64,000 nt of DNA, from positions 62,001-126,000 of IMG/VR virus record IMGVR_UViG_3300047089_000307; one strand, 5' to 3'. How positions within the stretch are numbered: the first letter of the stretch is position 1; each line of letters starts with the position of its first letter. The notes beneath the pieces were generated by a model that was given only the letters and a program-made list of their open reading frames with translations, did not search any database and was not told the DNA's origin. The position numbers were made by a program, and so were the translations under genes. Shown here one piece after another: positions 52,387 to 59,560 of the stretch. The stretch is from a virus.

Positions 52387-52854
52387 TCAGCCGGATGCTG
52401 CTGCCTTCTTCACCTGCGCCTCGTGCTCGGCGATGACCTCGGCAAGCTCCTGCCAGAACTCGGGGTAGTCGCGGTACCGCTGGGCCATGGAGCGGACCTC
52501 GCGGCGGATGCGCAGCAGGATCAGGCCCTGCTCCTGCGTCGTGAGCGAGGTGACGCTGGAGTACGTGCCGGGCGGCGAGGGGATGCCGATCATCCGGTCG
52601 GCCACGTACTTGCGCATCATGACCGCGCGCTGGCCGCCGGACGCGACCTCGCGGACGACGGCCACCCGGTAGCTGCGGATCAGGCCGCGGGCCTCCTCCA
52701 GGCGGCGCTGCGCCGCGGCGATGGCGTCATCCCAGGTGAACAGCCCGTGCAGCGCGCTGTCCTCCGGCCGTGCTGCCGCCACGACCTCATCGGCGTGCAG
52801 CTTGCCGCGGGAGTCCTCCAGCCCCTTCAGGGCCTTCAGTACCTCATCCCTCAC
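52387..52854 (-). CDS. Hypothetical protein of recombination-associated pair (second gene)
   Basis: 155 aa from GTG 52854 (GTGA overlap). D-E-V-V-A-A-A-R-P-E-D-S-A-L-H-G-L-F-T-W-D-D-A-I-A-A-A is the conserved start of a family found downstream of phage recombination-type genes, then Y-R-V-A-V-V-R-E-V and a helical end closing in K-K-A-A-A-S-G. Its 3' 20 bases seed the satellite anchors. Function unknown. Confidence 0.72.
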   Translation of the reverse strand: MRDEVLKALKGLEDSRGKLHADEVVAAARPEDSALHGLFTWDDAIAAAQRRLEEARGLIRSYRVAVVREVASGGQRAVMMRKYVADRMIGIPSPPGTYSSVTSLTTQEQGLILLRIRREVRSMAQRYRDYPEFWQELAEVIAEHEAQVKKAAASG

Positions 52855-53543
52855 AGGACTATCTCCTTGACCTCGGCGTCGTCCGGCACCCGGAACGTGC
52901 CGTAGGAGCCAGTATTGGATTCCTTGCTGGCCGGGCGCCACTCGCCGATGCCCGCGAAGCCGGCGGCGTCCACCAGCGCGATGACGGACTCCAGCGTCAG
53001 CGAGTTGCGCACCCAGACCACCTCCAGCACCGCCGACCACGGCCAGTACTCCGGCCGGAAGCGGATGTCGGCGACGCCGGTCTCGTTGCGCGCGTAGTCC
53101 TGGCGCATCACCGCGGTGGCCGGGACGAGCGCCGACTCCTCGCCGGTCCACTCCCCCCAGACGGGGACCAGCAGCGTGCGGTTCGCCTGGTCGGTGCCCG
53201 GCTCGCCGTTGACGAAGATCATCCGGCGCAGGTCCGTCATGGGCAGCTTGGAGCCCTTGAAGAACCGGGCCGCGTCCACGATGGCGGCCTTGAAGCCGAC
53301 CGAGGGGAACGCGGGGGCGCCGCCGGGGAGCAGGTGCTGGGCGTCGCGGAAGTTCTGCTCCGGGTCCTTCGGCTGGCGCTCGACGGGCTTGCCCATCTGC
53401 CGGTCGAGCATGATCTGCTGGGCCTTGGCGCTGAACTTGTTGGTGATGAGCGGGGTGAGGCCCTGGACGGGCACCCGGATCATGGAGCGGCCGAGCCGCT
53501 GGAGCGAGATCGCGCCCGTGGTGGTGGCCTTCGCTGGGGGCAT
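52851..53543 (-). CDS. Conserved phage protein, possible RAMP/Cas7-like fold
   Basis: 230 aa. V-P-V-Q-G-L-T-P-L-I-T-N-K-F-S-A-K-A, F-P-S-V-G-F-K-A-A-I-V-D-A-A-R, I-R-F-R-P-E-Y-W-P-W and G-I-G-E-W-R-P-A-S-K near the C-terminus. The G-x-G-x-x-R-P loop after two beta-rich halves recalls Cas7/RAMP-type nucleic-acid-binding folds, but this is a weak guess. Context with helicase and nuclease suggests recombination. Confidence 0.65.
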   Translation of the reverse strand: MPPAKATTTGAISLQRLGRSMIRVPVQGLTPLITNKFSAKAQQIMLDRQMGKPVERQPKDPEQNFRDAQHLLPGGAPAFPSVGFKAAIVDAARFFKGSKLPMTDLRRMIFVNGEPGTDQANRTLLVPVWGEWTGEESALVPATAVMRQDYARNETGVADIRFRPEYWPWSAVLEVVWVRNSLTLESVIALVDAAGFAGIGEWRPASKESNTGSYGTFRVPDDAEVKEIVL

Positions 53544-53582
53544 CAGGCTTCCCTTTCTTCTTTACATGGACTGACTGATACC

Positions 53583-53608
53583 CCACGATACTCTAAGACT
53601 GCTATCCT
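53583..53608. promoter_or_regulatory. Divergent promoters
   Basis: Leftward CTTAGAGTATCGT (53597-53585) serves gene 53543. Rightward TATCCT (53603-53608) lies 7 bases before ATG 53616 and gives a leaderless mRNA. Confidence 0.58.
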
Positions 53609-53615
53609 GGACTAC

Positions 53616-53828
53616 ATGAGCACTAAGGGCATGAAGGGTCACGGGGGCATCGATCCGTATGCAGGCAACGGCTGGTCCTCCCTGTACTGCCACGACTGTG
53701 AGCAAACCTGCTCCCCGGCTAGCCCGTGCGACCACTGCGAGCCGGAGGTCTGCACCAGCAAGGGCCGCGTGATCTACCGGGGGCCTGAGCGAGTGCAGGG
53801 GACAGGGGGATGGGAGCGCGAGCCGTGA
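53616..53828 (+). CDS. Small zinc protein with leaderless start
   Basis: 70 aa from ATG 53616. L-Y-C-H-D-C-E-Q-T-C-S-P-A-S-P-C-D-H-C: a dense set of Cys. Starts the rightward block that carries three more tagged or tag-like genes. Confidence 0.65.
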   Translation: MSTKGMKGHGGIDPYAGNGWSSLYCHDCEQTCSPASPCDHCEPEVCTSKGRVIYRGPERVQGTGGWEREP

Positions 53829-54505
53829 GCTACCAGGGCAGCAACCGCAATGACGAGAAGGCACCGGATGAGGTGACGGGCACGCTGCTGGTCACGGTCA
53901 CCGTATACGGCGGGACGCTGGCGGACGCGGCGACCGCGCTGTCCAGTTACCGGGGCAAGGGCTGGGGCCGGGAGATGACCGACCTGCTAAATGGCGGGGA
54001 GTTCGAGGTCATCGCCGCTGACGTCGCTAAGGACGTCACGGCCGGCGACGCTGATCCTGACGTCATGAGCGAGCAGGAGCTGCGCGAGGAGATCACCCGG
54101 GTCGTCCTCGCGCAGCGAGCAGACTGCGCGGAGCACCCGATGCCGTTCCCGCGGCCGTCGTGCTGGGCGTGCGCCCGCAACGGGGCCTTCCACCGGGCGG
54201 CGCTGCTCGCGGCGGGCCGCTGGCCGGCCGCTGACCCGGTGACGTACGTGCTGCCCGCTCAGCCGGGCCGCTGGCCGGCCGCTGACCCGGAAGGAGCTGA
54301 TGACGAGACGGCCGCGCCAGCCAGGCACAAGGCACGCGTGCGCAGCACCGGCCTGCGCTATGACGGCGTGCGGCTGTGGCGCTGGGCCTGCCCGCACTGG
54401 GACCAGGGCCGGAACCGGAACTGCCGCGGCGGCGACTACGGGTCCTGGGCCATGGCCGTCCGTGACGCCGTCCGGCACGCCGGGTCAGGCGGCACGGCCT
54501 GGTGA
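53825..54505 (+). CDS. Hypothetical protein with internal duplication
   Basis: 226 aa from GTG 53825 (GTGA overlap). V-T-V-T-V-Y-G-G-T-L-A-D-A, R-A-D-C-A-E-H-P and C-W-A-C-A, then the decapeptide G-R-W-P-A-A-D-P twice in tandem, then W-A-C-P-H-W. C-terminus may be zinc binding. Function unknown. Confidence 0.65.
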   Translation: MSYQGSNRNDEKAPDEVTGTLLVTVTVYGGTLADAATALSSYRGKGWGREMTDLLNGGEFEVIAADVAKDVTAGDADPDVMSEQELREEITRVVLAQRADCAEHPMPFPRPSCWACARNGAFHRAALLAAGRWPAADPVTYVLPAQPGRWPAADPEGADDETAAPARHKARVRSTGLRYDGVRLWRWACPHWDQGRNRNCRGGDYGSWAMAVRDAVRHAGSGGTAW

Positions 54506-54831
54506 GTAATCGCCACGGGCTGGCCCGGGACGGCTGGGGGCTGCCCGTCGCCGGGGACGGCTGGACGCTGACCGTGGAGCCGCTGCGCGGCCGTGACAAG
54601 TACGTCCGGTTCGCGCTGCGCGGGCCGGTCGCAAACGTGACGCCCGGCGAGCGGGCCGCGCTGCGGGTGTTCCAGGCACCGGGCGGCTGGCCGGCGATAG
54701 GCGTGGACGGCGGCATCGAGGTGAGCTGGGAAGAGGCGCAGCTGATCCGGGGCGGACGCGACCCGCGGCACGTGCTGTGGCCGCCGCTGCGGGCCCGGGC
54801 GCTGACGCTGGCGGAGATGATGAGCCGGTGA
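54502..54831 (+). CDS. Tag-family protein (ends ARALTLAEMMSR), dispersed copy
   Basis: 109 aa. D-G-W-T-L-T-V-E, A-N-V-T-P-G-E-R-A-A and S-W-E-E-A-Q-L-I-R-G-G-R-D-P: the same body as at 45 kb, 6 kb away across a leftward block. Confidence 0.78.
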   Translation: MSNRHGLARDGWGLPVAGDGWTLTVEPLRGRDKYVRFALRGPVANVTPGERAALRVFQAPGGWPAIGVDGGIEVSWEEAQLIRGGRDPRHVLWPPLRARALTLAEMMSR

Positions 54832-55151
54832 ACCGCCTGCTGCTCCCGGGCCCGCGGCCGTCAGGAAGCTACCCGGTGCCGGAGGAGTACGCGCAGCGAC
54901 TGCTGCGCGCGGCCGGGTGCACCGGGGCGATGCTCCTGGGCTGGCGCGACGGGCTAGGGCCGCGCTGCCGGATGTGCGGCCGGGTCGCCGTCATCCCCAC
55001 GGCCGCGCTCTGGGAGCGCATCGCGGGCTGGCGCGTCCCTGACCCCGCGTACAGCATGCGCGAGCACGCCCGCTGGGCGCTGGCCGACCCGGAAGCCAGC
55101 CGCGCCGTCATGGCCGGGGGCGCGGTCCTGCTGGAGATGATGGCGAGATGA
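54828..55151 (+). CDS. CxxC protein with partial tag
   Basis: 107 aa from GTG 54828. C-R-M-C-G-R-V-A-V, A-L-A-D-P-E-A-S, end A-V-L-L-E-M-M-A-R, where only the E-M-M part of the tag is kept. It may be a different fold that has gained or lost the tag. Confidence 0.62.
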   Translation: MNRLLLPGPRPSGSYPVPEEYAQRLLRAAGCTGAMLLGWRDGLGPRCRMCGRVAVIPTAALWERIAGWRVPDPAYSMREHARWALADPEASRAVMAGGAVLLEMMAR

Positions 55152-55474
55152 CCGTGACGCGGGCGCGCGACGGCTGGACGCTGCACATCGAGAAGAGCCC
55201 GCCCGGCAGCCGTTTCGTGAACCGGACCTGGCTGGACGGGCTGGCCGTCACCCGGGAGCAGGCGCATGCCATCATCACCGCGGGGGGCGCGGAGCGCACG
55301 TGGACGCTCGCGGGATACCACCAGGAGTGGCCGGCCCATGTGCTCATCCTGGACAGGGTCGGCGTGACCCGGGAGGAGTACCTGGCGATCCTGGGCGGGC
55401 GCGATCCGGTGAGCGTCCTCCTGCCGCTGCTGCGGGCCCGCGCGCTAACGCTGGCGGAGATGATGGCGCAGTGA
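55148..55474 (+). CDS. Tag-family protein (ends ARALTLAEMMAQ), dispersed copy
   Basis: 108 aa. R-A-R-D-G-W-T-L-H, L-A-V-T-R-E-Q-A-H-A-I and V-G-V-T-R-E-E-Y-L-A-I-L-G-G-R-D-P: regular two-repeat body. Confidence 0.78.
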   Translation: MTVTRARDGWTLHIEKSPPGSRFVNRTWLDGLAVTREQAHAIITAGGAERTWTLAGYHQEWPAHVLILDRVGVTREEYLAILGGRDPVSVLLPLLRARALTLAEMMAQ

Positions 55475-55671
55475 CGATGACCCGGATGCTGGCGGCGGCG
55501 CACAGTCGCAATCACGACGAGCGTCCCGGCGACTGCGGCCGGAGCCGTTGCGGTCACCGGCACTACGACGCCTGGCGCGGGACTGGCGGAAGCCGCCTGC
55601 GCCGGCGCGGGCAGCGCGCCCGGGAGCGCCGCCTCGTCACCCGTGAGCTGGCGGAGCTGATGGCGCAGTGA
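55471..55671 (+). CDS. Small basic protein with partial tag
   Basis: 66 aa from GTG 55471. H-S-R-N-H-D-E-R-P-G-D-C-G-R-S-R-C-G-H-R-H and ends R-E-L-A-E-L-M-A-Q. Cys/His-rich and Arg-rich; may bind nucleic acid. Confidence 0.6.
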   Translation: MTMTRMLAAAHSRNHDERPGDCGRSRCGHRHYDAWRGTGGSRLRRRGQRARERRLVTRELAELMAQ

Positions 55672-55841
55672 CGCAGGACATTACCCTGGCGGTCATCTCC
55701 GGCGCGGCCAGCGCGGTGATGCTCGTCCTGGCGCGCGGGATGTGGACGCAGGCGCTCCGCGACGCGGTGAACCTCCTCGGCGGCCTGCTGGCCGTGCTCT
55801 GCGTCGTGGCTGCCATCGGCGCGGCACTCACGGCAGGATGA
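55668..55841 (+). CDS. 57-aa membrane protein
   Basis: GTG 55668. Two short hydrophobic helices (I-S-G-A-A-S-A-V-M-L-V-L-A and L-L-A-V-L-C-V-V-A-A-I-G-A-A-L). Last gene of this rightward set. Confidence 0.62.
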   Translation: MTQDITLAVISGAASAVMLVLARGMWTQALRDAVNLLGGLLAVLCVVAAIGAALTAG

Positions 55842-55861
55842 CCTGGAGATGATGACGGGGG

Positions 55862-57106
55862 CTAGGCTGCCGAGGGCAGATCATCTAGCCGGTCGACTTC
55901 AGCCTCTTCGCACATGTAAATTGCTGCCTTATGCCGACCAGCAGTCTCAACGATGCCAGCAGCGTTTTTAGCTAGCATCTCTATCCGCTGACGATGCTGG
56001 CTAATCGTAGCCGTTCCCCAGGTAACCATCGTGCCGTCCCCGAGCGCGAACCGGGTGCTGAGCAGCTCTTCCGTTACCTCGATCCGGGTCTTCCTTGCTA
56101 CGTCAGCGATGAGCTCATCTGTCCGAAGCTTAACGGGACCTCCAGGGTAAAACGTCTGAGCTAGCCACCAGTCGTCGGGCGTCCAGCTCTCAAGCGCTGT
56201 TACCCCGTGCTTAGAGCACAAACCGCCTGCGACGCTCGCGCGATGGCAATCCCTGGGCTTCTGCCCCTTCACCGTTAGCTGCCCGGTGCATTCACGACGA
56301 CCATGCCTTTCACAGAGCCTGCTCGCCTCTCGGTTAACTTCGTTGCGAGCCAGCCGATCCCGGCGAGCCTCCTCGGTAAGAACTGCCATGTCCTCCCGCA
56401 CCTGCTGAAACCACCCGTCAAACCGGCCTGCGCACCAGCGGTGAAAAGCCAGGCTTCCTGGGAAGGTCGAACCGCTGAAGTAATCAGGAAAATACGTGTG
56501 CAACCAGCTGATTTCTGTAGCAGGATCGTCATACAGGCACTGGAAGAATTCTTCACTGCCCGCCCTCGACTCCCGGTTCTTCTGCTCCCGCTCCGCTTCT
56601 TCGCGTTCCCGGTCCCTCACTTCCTGCTCCTGCTGGCCCCGCAAGGCACCGATGGCCCTCCTGTAAGAGAGCGGAAAACCGGGGTTATCCTGGTATTGCT
56701 CCAGGAACTTTCGTGCTTGCGCGGCCACCTCTGCATTGTCGGAGTTCATGTCGTCTGTCAGCCGCTGGGAAGCTTCCTGAGCTTGCTGCTCATACTCACG
56801 TGCCCGTTCCTGCTCAGCTTCACGTCCTAGCCGCTGTCGCTCTTGCTCAGCTGCGCGGGCCTCTTGCATCCGCTTGACTGCCAGGCTTACGGCACGCTCC
56901 TCAGCTTCCCGGGCCAGTCGGCGGCGATGACTGACCACGAAGGTCGTCAGCATGGAGATGGCGAATGCGCGAAGCTGCGGTACCTCCATTTCTGCTGCGA
57001 TGTTTGCGCTCACCGTCCTCGGCTCCATGCCTGGATGCTCGTCGGCATGCTCCTCAGCCAGGGCGACATACCTGCGGTAAGCCTCTTCCGTGACCGTCTC
57101 CGTCAT
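55862..57106 (-). CDS. Coiled-coil protein of foreign character, leaderless
   Basis: 414 aa from ATG 57106, seven bases after TATGAT. Residues 1-70 are helical, 70-200 a very long Glu/Arg/Gln coiled coil (E-A-E-E-R-A, E-Q-E-R-Q-R-L), then a globular C-terminal part with W-L-H-T-Y-F-P-D-Y-F, H-R-W-C-A-G-R-F-D-G-W-F, C-T-G and C-S-K-H-G. Its codons use A/T-ending bases far more than its neighbours, so it was probably gained recently. A stand-alone leftward gene with its own promoter: moron-like; a host-interaction or exclusion role is possible. Confidence 0.75.
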   Translation of the reverse strand: MTETVTEEAYRRYVALAEEHADEHPGMEPRTVSANIAAEMEVPQLRAFAISMLTTFVVSHRRRLAREAEERAVSLAVKRMQEARAAEQERQRLGREAEQERAREYEQQAQEASQRLTDDMNSDNAEVAAQARKFLEQYQDNPGFPLSYRRAIGALRGQQEQEVRDREREEAEREQKNRESRAGSEEFFQCLYDDPATEISWLHTYFPDYFSGSTFPGSLAFHRWCAGRFDGWFQQVREDMAVLTEEARRDRLARNEVNREASRLCERHGRRECTGQLTVKGQKPRDCHRASVAGGLCSKHGVTALESWTPDDWWLAQTFYPGGPVKLRTDELIADVARKTRIEVTEELLSTRFALGDGTMVTWGTATISQHRQRIEMLAKNAAGIVETAGRHKAAIYMCEEAEVDRLDDLPSAA

Positions 57107-57113
57107 AGACCGC

Positions 57114-57160
57114 ATCATACTCTCTGCCGCTCCGGGTCCTGAAGTATCTTACGGTATGCT
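57114..57160. promoter_or_regulatory. Divergent leaderless promoters
   Basis: Leftward GAGAGTATGAT with TATGAT (57119-57114) 7 bases before ATG 57106; rightward TATGCT (57155-57160) 6 bases before ATG 57167. Confidence 0.62.
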
Positions 57161-57166
57161 GGCGAG

Positions 57167-57763
57167 ATGCATGGGACTCCTGACAAGTCAGTCAGCCGTC
57201 CGCGTCGCCGCTGGGCACCCGGCTCCACGGACGAGGAGCTGATGGCCGACATTGAAGCCGCGCGCCGCGAGGATGAGGCTGACGGCGTCCTGGCCACCGC
57301 CCCGGAGAGCATTACCAGCAGCCAGGCTGCGCGGGTCGGCCGGCTCTTGCTCGCCGGGCCGCACCGGGGAGAGCCCGTGACCGAGACCCCCGCGATGCCT
57401 GGCAAGAGCCCGGACTGCCCGTTCTGCGACCGCGTCGCCAACGGCGAGTTCGACTACGAGGACAAGTTCAGCGTGGCGTTCCAGCCGCGCAACCCGGTCA
57501 CGCCAGGTCATTTCCTTGTCGTCTCCCGCAAGCACGTGCCGAGCGCGCTGGAGGGCCCGCTGGACGCGAGCAGCGCTACCGGGCTGGCCGCCGAGCTCGC
57601 CCGGGACATGGGACTGACCGCGTGCAACATCATCACCTCCGCGGGAGCGGCGGCCACGCAGACGGTCATGCACCTGCACGTCCACGTCGTCCCGCGCCGC
57701 GACGGTGACGGCCTGGCGCTCCCGTGGACCGGCCAGCGCAAGGACGGGGCGGCGCGCTCGTGA
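57167..57763 (+). CDS. HIT-family nucleotide-binding protein with N-terminal extension
   Basis: 198 aa from ATG 57167. The HIT domain occupies residues 80-190: C-P-F-C-D-R-V, G-H-F-L-V-V-S-R-K-H and H-L-H-V-H-V-V-P with the catalytic His. The first 75 residues are acidic-helical (D-E-E-L-M-A-D-I-E-A-A-R-R). HIT enzymes hydrolyse nucleotide-phosphate links (AMP-lysine, ApnA), which may clear nucleotide signals. Confidence 0.85.
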   Translation: MHGTPDKSVSRPRRRWAPGSTDEELMADIEAARREDEADGVLATAPESITSSQAARVGRLLLAGPHRGEPVTETPAMPGKSPDCPFCDRVANGEFDYEDKFSVAFQPRNPVTPGHFLVVSRKHVPSALEGPLDASSATGLAAELARDMGLTACNIITSAGAAATQTVMHLHVHVVPRRDGDGLALPWTGQRKDGAARS

Positions 57764-58620
57764 CCGAGGCCCGTGATGCCGTCCACAACGTCCAGTTGCC
57801 GGACGGCTCGCAGACGCTGCCGGGCGCTGCGCTGCTGGCGGGCGGCGCCGCCACCGTGCCACGACTCGTCCGCGCCCGGTTGTGGTACCTGGCGGGAGAG
57901 CGTACAAGTCGAGTCCGCACCGCAGCGGGAGGGTGGTTCGCGGCCGCACCCGGCGCGAAATGCCGGCCGGGAGTGGATGCGTCAGTAGGACCGACCGAGA
58001 ATGGCGATTATTCCCGGCTCGTCGTCGGCGTCCGGCAGGCCGCCGTCCGGACGGAACAGGCACCGTACGGAGACCCCGGAAGCGTTCGCCTTCGCTTCGC
58101 CGTCAAGTCCGACGCGGTCCCAGGGCACCCGCGCCCAACCAGACGCCGACGCCTCGATGGCCTCGTCCACCGTGGACACGTCGACGGTCTTCGCCTCGCG
58201 GTAGGCCAACGCCTCGTCGTACAGCGACTGCTGATCTTTCTCCAATGCGGCGACCACCGTCGACATCACATCGTCGAATACGACGGGCTCCTTCGTGCCA
58301 CTGACTCGCCGCACCACCGTCACCCGGCCTTCGGCGATATCGCGGGGACCGACCTCCACCCGAATCGGATAGCCCTTCAACTCGGCATCAATCGCCCGGC
58401 GCCCGTATGGCGTGTCGACCCGGTCGTCCAAGCTGACCCGGACGCCCGCATCACGCAGTGCGTCCCGCAGCTTGTGCGCGGTGGCGACGACGCCTTCACC
58501 GGCCGTCACGGCCACCACGAGCGCTTGGATCGGGGCGAGGCGGGGTGGCACCCGCAGACCGTTGTCGTCGCCGTGGCACATGATCATGCCGCCGACCATC
58601 CGCGTCGAGCTGCCCCATGA
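57760..58620 (+). CDS. Hypothetical gene with 3' end altered by ProRS insertion
   Basis: GTG 57760 overlaps the HIT stop (GTGA). The first about 60 residues look real (H-N-V-Q-L-P-D-G-S-Q-T-L-P-G-A-A-L-L-A-G). After about 57980 the frame runs antisense to the ProRS gene and is unlikely to be functional. The original 3' end was probably displaced. Confidence 0.5.
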   Translation: MTEARDAVHNVQLPDGSQTLPGAALLAGGAATVPRLVRARLWYLAGERTSRVRTAAGGWFAAAPGAKCRPGVDASVGPTENGDYSRLVVGVRQAAVRTEQAPYGDPGSVRLRFAVKSDAVPGHPRPTRRRRLDGLVHRGHVDGLRLAVGQRLVVQRLLIFLQCGDHRRHHIVEYDGLLRATDSPHHRHPAFGDIAGTDLHPNRIALQLGINRPAPVWRVDPVVQADPDARITQCVPQLVRGGDDAFTGRHGHHERLDRGEAGWHPQTVVVAVAHDHAADHPRRAAP

Positions 58621-59388
58621 CGTCGTGTTGCAGAACTCCTGCCCGCCGGACGCGCTGGTGAACTTGATGTTGAAGGCGCGCGCGAAGTTCTCGGTGAACT
58701 CGTGCACGGTACCCATCTGCAGCGCCTTCCCGTCGCGCATCATGCCCTCGAACGTGTAGGTGCAGGTCGCCCCGGCGAAGCGTTCCTTCACCGTCTTCCG
58801 GCCGAGAACGACTGGCATCGCGAGTACGTTGACCATGTAGTCCCGGTACACCTCGTGCAGGATCCGGCGCGCGAACGCCCGGGAGTCGGCGAAGTCCACA
58901 TGGGCGGTGTGGCCCTCTTGCCAGAGGAACTCAGACGTTCTCAGGAAGATCCGCGGCCGCATCTCCCAACGCACCACGTTCGCCCACTGGTTGAGTAGCA
59001 GCGGCAGGTCGCGATAGCTCGAAATCCACTTGGCCATCATTTCGCCGAACATCGTTTCGCTCGTGGGGCGCACGACCACGGGTTCGGGCAGTTCCTTGCC
59101 GCCGGCGTGTGTCACGAGGGTGAGCTCCGGGCTGAAGCCCTCCACGTGTTCCGCCTCGCGTGCGAAGTAGTTCTCCGGAACAAACAGCGGGAAGTACACG
59201 TTTTGTGCTCCGGTCGCCTTGATCCGCGCCTCGACCTCGGCCACCATCCGCTCCCAGATCGCATAGCCGGCCGGGCGTACCACCATGGTCCCGCGCACCG
59301 GCCCGTTGTCGGCCAGTTCGGCCTTCGCGATCACATCCTGGTACCAGCGGGGAAAGTCTTCGCCTTGAGGAGTAAGTACTTGCGCCAT
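57982..59388 (-). CDS. proS: Prolyl-tRNA synthetase, type 3 (archaeal/eukaryotic-like)
   Basis: 468 aa from ATG 59388, full length for type-3 ProRS (about 470-480). Class II motifs: V-V-R-P-A-G-Y-A-I-W-E (motif 1), the T-S-E-T proline loop, R-W-E-M-R-P-R-I-F-L-R-T-S-E-F (motif 2), G-H-T-A-H, H-G-D-D-N-G-L-R-V-P-P (motif 3) and an anticodon domain; it ends in the C-terminal Tyr (L-G-R-S-Y) typical of this type. It would charge tRNA-Pro in the infected cell. TACGCT lies 8 bases upstream, suggesting leaderless mRNA. Opposite in strand to its neighbours. No tRNA-Pro is visible in the window. Confidence 0.95.
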   Translation of the reverse strand: MAQVLTPQGEDFPRWYQDVIAKAELADNGPVRGTMVVRPAGYAIWERMVAEVEARIKATGAQNVYFPLFVPENYFAREAEHVEGFSPELTLVTHAGGKELPEPVVVRPTSETMFGEMMAKWISSYRDLPLLLNQWANVVRWEMRPRIFLRTSEFLWQEGHTAHVDFADSRAFARRILHEVYRDYMVNVLAMPVVLGRKTVKERFAGATCTYTFEGMMRDGKALQMGTVHEFTENFARAFNIKFTSASGGQEFCNTTSWGSSTRMVGGMIMCHGDDNGLRVPPRLAPIQALVVAVTAGEGVVATAHKLRDALRDAGVRVSLDDRVDTPYGRRAIDAELKGYPIRVEVGPRDIAEGRVTVVRRVSGTKEPVVFDDVMSTVVAALEKDQQSLYDEALAYREAKTVDVSTVDEAIEASASGWARVPWDRVGLDGEAKANASGVSVRCLFRPDGGLPDADDEPGIIAILGRSY

Positions 59389-59560
59389 GACCGCAAAGCG
59401 TACCCTGCTCAACTTCTTGTTAAAGACTTTTACAGACAGTAATACTGATTGCCTGGTCATGAGCACACGCCTGGCGTCGACAACCACGACCCCAACAGAC
59501 CTGCGGGAACCTTGCGATTCTCCTTGCACCGCCTCGTGCACGCGGAGTACGTTCGGGGCC
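59389..59560. other. 172-base gap upstream of ProRS
   Basis: Contains a comparatively AT-rich stretch (59401-59455) with TTTAAC 16 bases before the ProRS TACGCT box. No gene seen. May hold the boundary of the ProRS insertion. Confidence 0.4.

Noticed and set aside
58412-59442. Rightward frames over the ProRS gene
   Set aside because: Antisense to a complete aminoacyl-tRNA synthetase with all class II motifs.
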